Shown here piece after piece: positions 28,471 through 31,085 of a stretch of DNA of 31,085 nt. The DNA lies in IMG/VR virus record IMGVR_UViG_3300021138_000117, positions 1 to 31,085 of that record; one strand, 5' to 3'. Origin of the DNA: a virus. Under the pieces are notes generated by a model. It was not told the DNA's origin, did not search any database, and saw only the letters and a list, made by a program, of their open reading frames with translations. Each line of letters begins with the position of its first letter. The first letter of the stretch is position 1. The position numbers were made by a program, and so were the translations under genes.

Positions 28471-29408
28471 GTGGTATACAAAATGCTTTTGGTTTTATGC
28501 GTACTGGAGCTGTAACAGGCTCTCAATCTTATACAACACCAGGCACATACACTTGGGTTGCACCTGCTGGAGTAACTAGTATTTCTTTTGTTGCCGTTGG
28601 TGCGGGGGGTGCTGGAAATAATTCATGGACTTGCCCTGGCGGTTGTTACTGTGGATGTGTTGTTCCGCCCCATGATGTCCCTGGCACATCAGGTGCTGGA
28701 GGCGGTTTAAGTTATTTCAACAATGTAACGGTTGTCCCAGGAAATTCTTACACAGTTGTTGTTGGCGCACCAAGAGCGCCTACCAATAATGGCTATGGTT
28801 ATTCTGGAAATTCTTATTTCCAAGGATACTGTGCTTATGGTCAGTACGCTGGAGGAGGCGGAAACTATCCAAATTCACCAAGTGTTGGTTGTTGCCCAAG
28901 GTATACAGGTGGCGCACTACCTGGAAATGGTAATGGCGGTTATGGTGGTTATGGCGGGCAAACTAATGGTGAAGGTGGAGGAGGCGGAGGTGGTGCTGGA
29001 GGATATGCTAAAGGCGCATACCCAGCTAATTGTTTTTGCTTTCCTAGTGGAGCAGGTGCAATTAGGTGGTGGTGCGGCGGTATTAGATTCTTTGGTCACG
29101 CAGGAACAAATGGAGGAGGCGGTGGTGGAGGCTCTTCCAATTGCTATCACTATACTGGTGGTGGTGGCGGCGGTGTGGGTTTATTTGGTATAGGATGTTC
29201 TGGTTATGGTGGTGGCTCTTCTGTTGGAGGGGGAGGTGGAAGCGGTGGATGCGCAGGAAGTTCTCCAACGGGTGGTAAATATGGTGGAGGCGGAGGCGGA
29301 GGAGGACTTTATTCTCGTGCTGGTGGATATGGTGGTTCAGGCGCAGTTCGGATTGTGTGGCCTGGAACAACTCGTCAATTTCCATCAACTAATGTAGGAA
29401 GTCCATAA
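28467..29408 (+). CDS. Glycine/cysteine-rich tail adhesin (313 aa)
   Basis: Start at ATG 28467 with an ATGA overlap and GGGAGTGG upstream. After a short N-terminus comes SYTTPGTYTWVAPAGVTSIS and VAVGAGGAG (about 20-50), the entry of glycine-rich domains found at fibre tips. The rest is Gly-dominated with runs of up to nine Gly (for example QTNGEGGGGGGGAGGYAKG) interrupted by aromatic and Cys residues; I count 13 Cys, an unusual number, including CPGGCYCGC. Glycine runs of this sort form packed polyglycine helices in phage adhesins of the S16 gp38 kind, with variable loops that bind the receptor. Here the Cys could cross-link or bind metal. It closes SGAVRIVWPGTTRQFP, the usual end of such domains. 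Confidence 0.75.
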   Translation: MSGIQNAFGFMRTGAVTGSQSYTTPGTYTWVAPAGVTSISFVAVGAGGAGNNSWTCPGGCYCGCVVPPHDVPGTSGAGGGLSYFNNVTVVPGNSYTVVVGAPRAPTNNGYGYSGNSYFQGYCAYGQYAGGGGNYPNSPSVGCCPRYTGGALPGNGNGGYGGYGGQTNGEGGGGGGGAGGYAKGAYPANCFCFPSGAGAIRWWCGGIRFFGHAGTNGGGGGGGSSNCYHYTGGGGGGVGLFGIGCSGYGGGSSVGGGGGSGGCAGSSPTGGKYGGGGGGGGLYSRAGGYGGSGAVRIVWPGTTRQFPSTNVGSP

Positions 29409-29878
29409 TGGAAAACTTGTACATTAAAATAAATAATGGTCAACCTGTAAACCATCCAACAACTGAAGAAAATCTTCTTCAAGCATTTGGCTCTATTCCA
29501 TCTAATTGGTCACCTTTTACAAGGATTCTTCAGCCACAAGATTTGTTAACTTCTCCGTTTCAAAAAGCAGTCAACACATACGGATTAAGTTCTGATGGTG
29601 TTACTTGGCAAGATGTTTGGACACCAGTTGAAATGACTAGTGATGAACAACAAGCTTTAATTGAAGAAACTCAAGCTCATCCTCCTTGGTTAAATGCTAT
29701 ATTAAATACAAAAACTTTAACTTGGAGATTGTCCGCACCGCCTAAAGATGGACAAAACTACTTATTTAATTTTTTGACCAATGCTTGGGAAGTTGTTCCA
29801 TTAAAACCAACTGATGGTCAAGAATATTATTTTGATTGGACAACAAAACAGTGGTTAGTAATTCCCTCAACAACATAA
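29408..29878 (+). CDS. Fibre-associated protein (156 aa), possible assembly factor
   Basis: TAATG junction with the adhesin gene. The N-terminus NLYIKINNGQPVNHPTTEEN followed by LLQAFGSIPSNWSPFTRI is a pattern I recall from proteins next to fibre genes, where a short first domain recurs with varied C-termini. Two related C-terminal segments, PPKDGQNYLFNFLTNAWEVV and KPTDGQEYYFDWTTKQWLVI, are an internal duplication of about 25 residues. It may be a fibre-assembly chaperone or a small capping subunit; the sequence does not decide. Confidence 0.6.
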   Translation: MENLYIKINNGQPVNHPTTEENLLQAFGSIPSNWSPFTRILQPQDLLTSPFQKAVNTYGLSSDGVTWQDVWTPVEMTSDEQQALIEETQAHPPWLNAILNTKTLTWRLSAPPKDGQNYLFNFLTNAWEVVPLKPTDGQEYYFDWTTKQWLVIPSTT

Positions 29879-29887
29879 AGGAAAATC

Positions 29888-30583
29888 ATGTCTGAGACAC
29901 AAGAGATATGTAAGGCTGCGGAACAAGTAGAGGAAGTTATACAAAATACTCAACTGCAAGTTGCGTATCATTTTCCTTGCCCAATTTATATAATCGAACG
30001 TCCTGATTTTTTAGTTTCAGTTAATCAAGTTTCAGAAGAAGCATTAGAAATGCAGCGTAAAGAACATGATTTGAATGAAATTTATCCTCTTTATATGACC
30101 AATAATTATTATGAAGATGAAAGAATTAGATCATTTGTTGAATTTGTTGGAGCAACGGCTTGGAATATCTTGAATGAACAAGGTTATGCTATGCAAAACT
30201 TTAACACTACATTCACAGAAATGTGGACACAAGAGCATCATAAGCATTCAGCTATGGATCAACATGTTCATGGATACGGTTCACAAATTGTAGGTTTTTA
30301 CTTTCTTGAAACTCCAGAAGATTGTTCAAGAATAGTGTTCCACGACCCACGTTCTGCCAAAGTACAGATTGACTTGCCTGAAAACGACATGACAATAGCT
30401 ACACCAGCAAGCAAGATGATTAACTTTGAACCCAAGCCTGGCATGATGATTTTTGCTAATTCATGGTTAGCTCATTCATTTACCAGACATGCAAGTGATA
30501 AACCTATTAAGTTTGTCCATTTCAATTTAACTGTTCAACACGCACCACCATCTCGTGCAATTTCTAACGCAGAAATTATTTAA
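29888..30583 (+). CDS. 2OG-Fe(II) oxygenase-like protein (231 aa)
   Basis: AAAGGAAAATC precedes the start. The central segment has H126-x-H128 (MDQHVHGYGS), then IVGFYFLETPEDCSRIVFHD, and later PGMMIFANSWLAHSFTRH with H196, then FVHFNL. This is the order of the jelly-roll iron site in the TIGR02466 / PF13759 type oxygenases, which use a His in H-x-H and a distal His, with 2-oxoglutarate held by a basic residue. Here K208 stands near where an Arg is usual. Such enzymes hydroxylate proteins or small molecules with oxygen and 2-oxoglutarate. Next to fibre genes the substrate could be a virion protein, but this is only a suggestion. The N-terminal 60 residues are acidic and helical. Confidence 0.65.
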   Translation: MSETQEICKAAEQVEEVIQNTQLQVAYHFPCPIYIIERPDFLVSVNQVSEEALEMQRKEHDLNEIYPLYMTNNYYEDERIRSFVEFVGATAWNILNEQGYAMQNFNTTFTEMWTQEHHKHSAMDQHVHGYGSQIVGFYFLETPEDCSRIVFHDPRSAKVQIDLPENDMTIATPASKMINFEPKPGMMIFANSWLAHSFTRHASDKPIKFVHFNLTVQHAPPSRAISNAEII

Positions 30584-30648
30584 TGAAAAAATTATGCATA
30601 ATTTATTCAATCTTATACTAATTCAATTAGTAATATTAAATAACTAAT
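30584..30648. promoter_or_regulatory. AT-rich intergenic region with two palindromes and a possible promoter
   Basis: AAATTATGCATAATTT (30589-30604) is a perfect 16-bp palindrome. TACTAATTCAATTAGTA (30616-30632) has the same 8+1+8 layout as the four exact palindromes elsewhere, with one symmetric G-C to A-T change. A TATACT box lies at 30614-30619, and ATTAGT (30626-30631) can pair with ACTAAT (30643-30648) right before the next ATG, so a weaker version of the leader-hairpin arrangement is possible. No -35 box is convincing. Confidence 0.45.
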
Positions 30649-30864
30649 ATGGACAAAATGGAAGAACTAGTTGCAGATACAGATAAAAGATTATCTGTGC
30701 ATGAAGCTATTTGCGCCCAAAGACACGAGAGTATCCAAAAGCGCTTTGATGATGGTTCAAAACGCATGCAAAGGATTGAGTACATGTTGTACTTGATTAT
30801 GGCCATCTCTCTCTTTGGAACAGAGAATGTTGCTGAATTGTTGAAGCGAATTGTTTTACATTAA
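30649..30864 (+). CDS. Small coiled-coil/membrane protein, possible lysis-region gene (71 aa)
   Basis: The ATG at 30649 has no good Shine-Dalgarno site and lies directly after a possible hairpin; ATG 30658 is an alternative start. The N-terminal two-thirds is a charged helix with heptad character (VADTDKRLSVHEAICAQRHE and IQKRFDDGSKRMQRIEY), then a hydrophobic stretch YMLYLIMAISLFG (about 45-57) that may cross or touch the membrane. This layout is like XhlA-type or holin-associated proteins and fits a lysis module beginning here, which could be confirmed only by genes beyond the window. Confidence 0.6.
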   Translation: MDKMEELVADTDKRLSVHEAICAQRHESIQKRFDDGSKRMQRIEYMLYLIMAISLFGTENVAELLKRIVLH

Positions 30865-30875
30865 GAGGTGTACAA

Positions 30876-31085
30876 ATTGATCCATTCACCCTTGTCGCTC
30901 TGGCTACTTCGGCCTTCAAGCTTGTCAAAGAATCCTGCGAGATGTACAAGGAGGGAAGGCAGTTTGTTGTTGATGCCAAGAAAGAAATTGATGGAGTTGT
31001 GGGGGATATCAAGGGTATCCAAAATGACGCAAAAGGGATATTTGGGTTTTTCTCTAAACTCTTCGGTGGTAAAGAAAAGCCACAA
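30876..31085 (+). CDS. Conserved phage protein, 3'-truncated, probable ATT start
   Basis: The frame runs open from 30876 to the window edge, giving 70 residues: DPFTLVALATSAFKLVKESC after the start, then MYKEGRQFVVDAKKEIDGVV and IFGFFSKLFGG. Relatives I recall start MDPFT, but here the codon before Asp is ATT, not ATG. AAGAGGTG lies 5-6 bases upstream at 30863-30870, exactly where a ribosome site for this ATT should be. No in-frame ATG, GTG or TTG lies between the previous stop and this point. The N-terminus is a hydrophobic amphipathic helix and the remainder a long charged helix. Function unknown; lysis-region position. Confidence 0.6.
   Translation, partial: MDPFTLVALATSAFKLVKESCEMYKEGRQFVVDAKKEIDGVVGDIKGIQNDAKGIFGFFSKLFGGKEKPQ

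Noticed and set aside
1-31085. tRNA genes
   Set aside because: I found no sequence with a TTCRA-type T-loop and acceptor stem that could fold into a tRNA; intergenic gaps are too short.

Overview
This window is a continuous stretch of a tailed double-stranded DNA phage (Caudoviricetes). Every gene I can support is on the + strand, genes are tightly packed with many ATGA/TAATG overlaps, and the order is that of a phage packaging and virion cassette. A P22/T7-type head-tail adaptor (gp4-like), no recognisable long tail-tube, sheath or tape-measure gene, and an 819-residue portal point to podovirus-like morphology. Short gene-family resemblances suggest a Gram-negative, possibly freshwater betaproteobacterial host, but the host cannot be proven from the sequence. 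No tRNA, rRNA, CRISPR array, integrase, polymerase or endolysin is visible, so the window is only part of the genome.

Region 1 (1-5800) holds small early or accessory genes: two tandem paralogues alternating with very small ORFs, an HNH/Ref-like nuclease, a possible GT-B glycosyltransferase, a Cys-rich zinc-ribbon protein and many unknown ORFs of 37-118 residues. It ends at a strong rho-independent terminator (5773-5801). Region 2 (5840-13703) is packaging and portal: terS, terL, a tandem palindrome, a 921-residue multidomain protein with an ADP-ribosyltransferase-like N-terminus, portal and two small ORFs. Region 3 (13757-17322) is head morphogenesis: a GroES-like co-chaperonin, a scaffold candidate, a conserved unknown, a decoration-like protein, the major capsid protein and a terminator. 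Region 4 (17357-25175) is other virion proteins: a modular beta-rich protein, an extraordinary His/Lys/Gly-rich repeat protein, an 877-residue beta-rich protein, two basic KGG proteins, the gp4-like adaptor with an inserted discoidin-like domain, and a zinc-ribbon protein. Region 5 (25172-31085) is adhesion and probably the start of lysis: two fibre proteins, a Gly/Cys-rich adhesin, a fibre-associated protein, a 2OG-Fe(II) oxygenase, a small coiled-coil/TM protein and a truncated ORF that appears to start with ATT.

The most interesting non-coding signal is a set of transcription starts with a common design. Promoter-like sites before the genes at 1315, 4121, 4993 and 5874, and more weakly 13757, are each followed 6-8 nt after the -10 box by a small GC hairpin whose stem bases change in compensating fashion (CCGC/GCGG, CTGC/GCAG, GCGC/GCGC), mostly followed by GTTTA. 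The RNAs should therefore start with a 5'-terminal hairpin. Three of the promoters also carry a covarying dyad (TAACT-TTG-AGTTA or TAACA-TTG-TGTTA) between the -35 and -10 boxes. Separately, a 17-bp interrupted palindrome, TACTAGTTTAACTAGTA, occurs four times exactly, plus once in a symmetrically diverged form.
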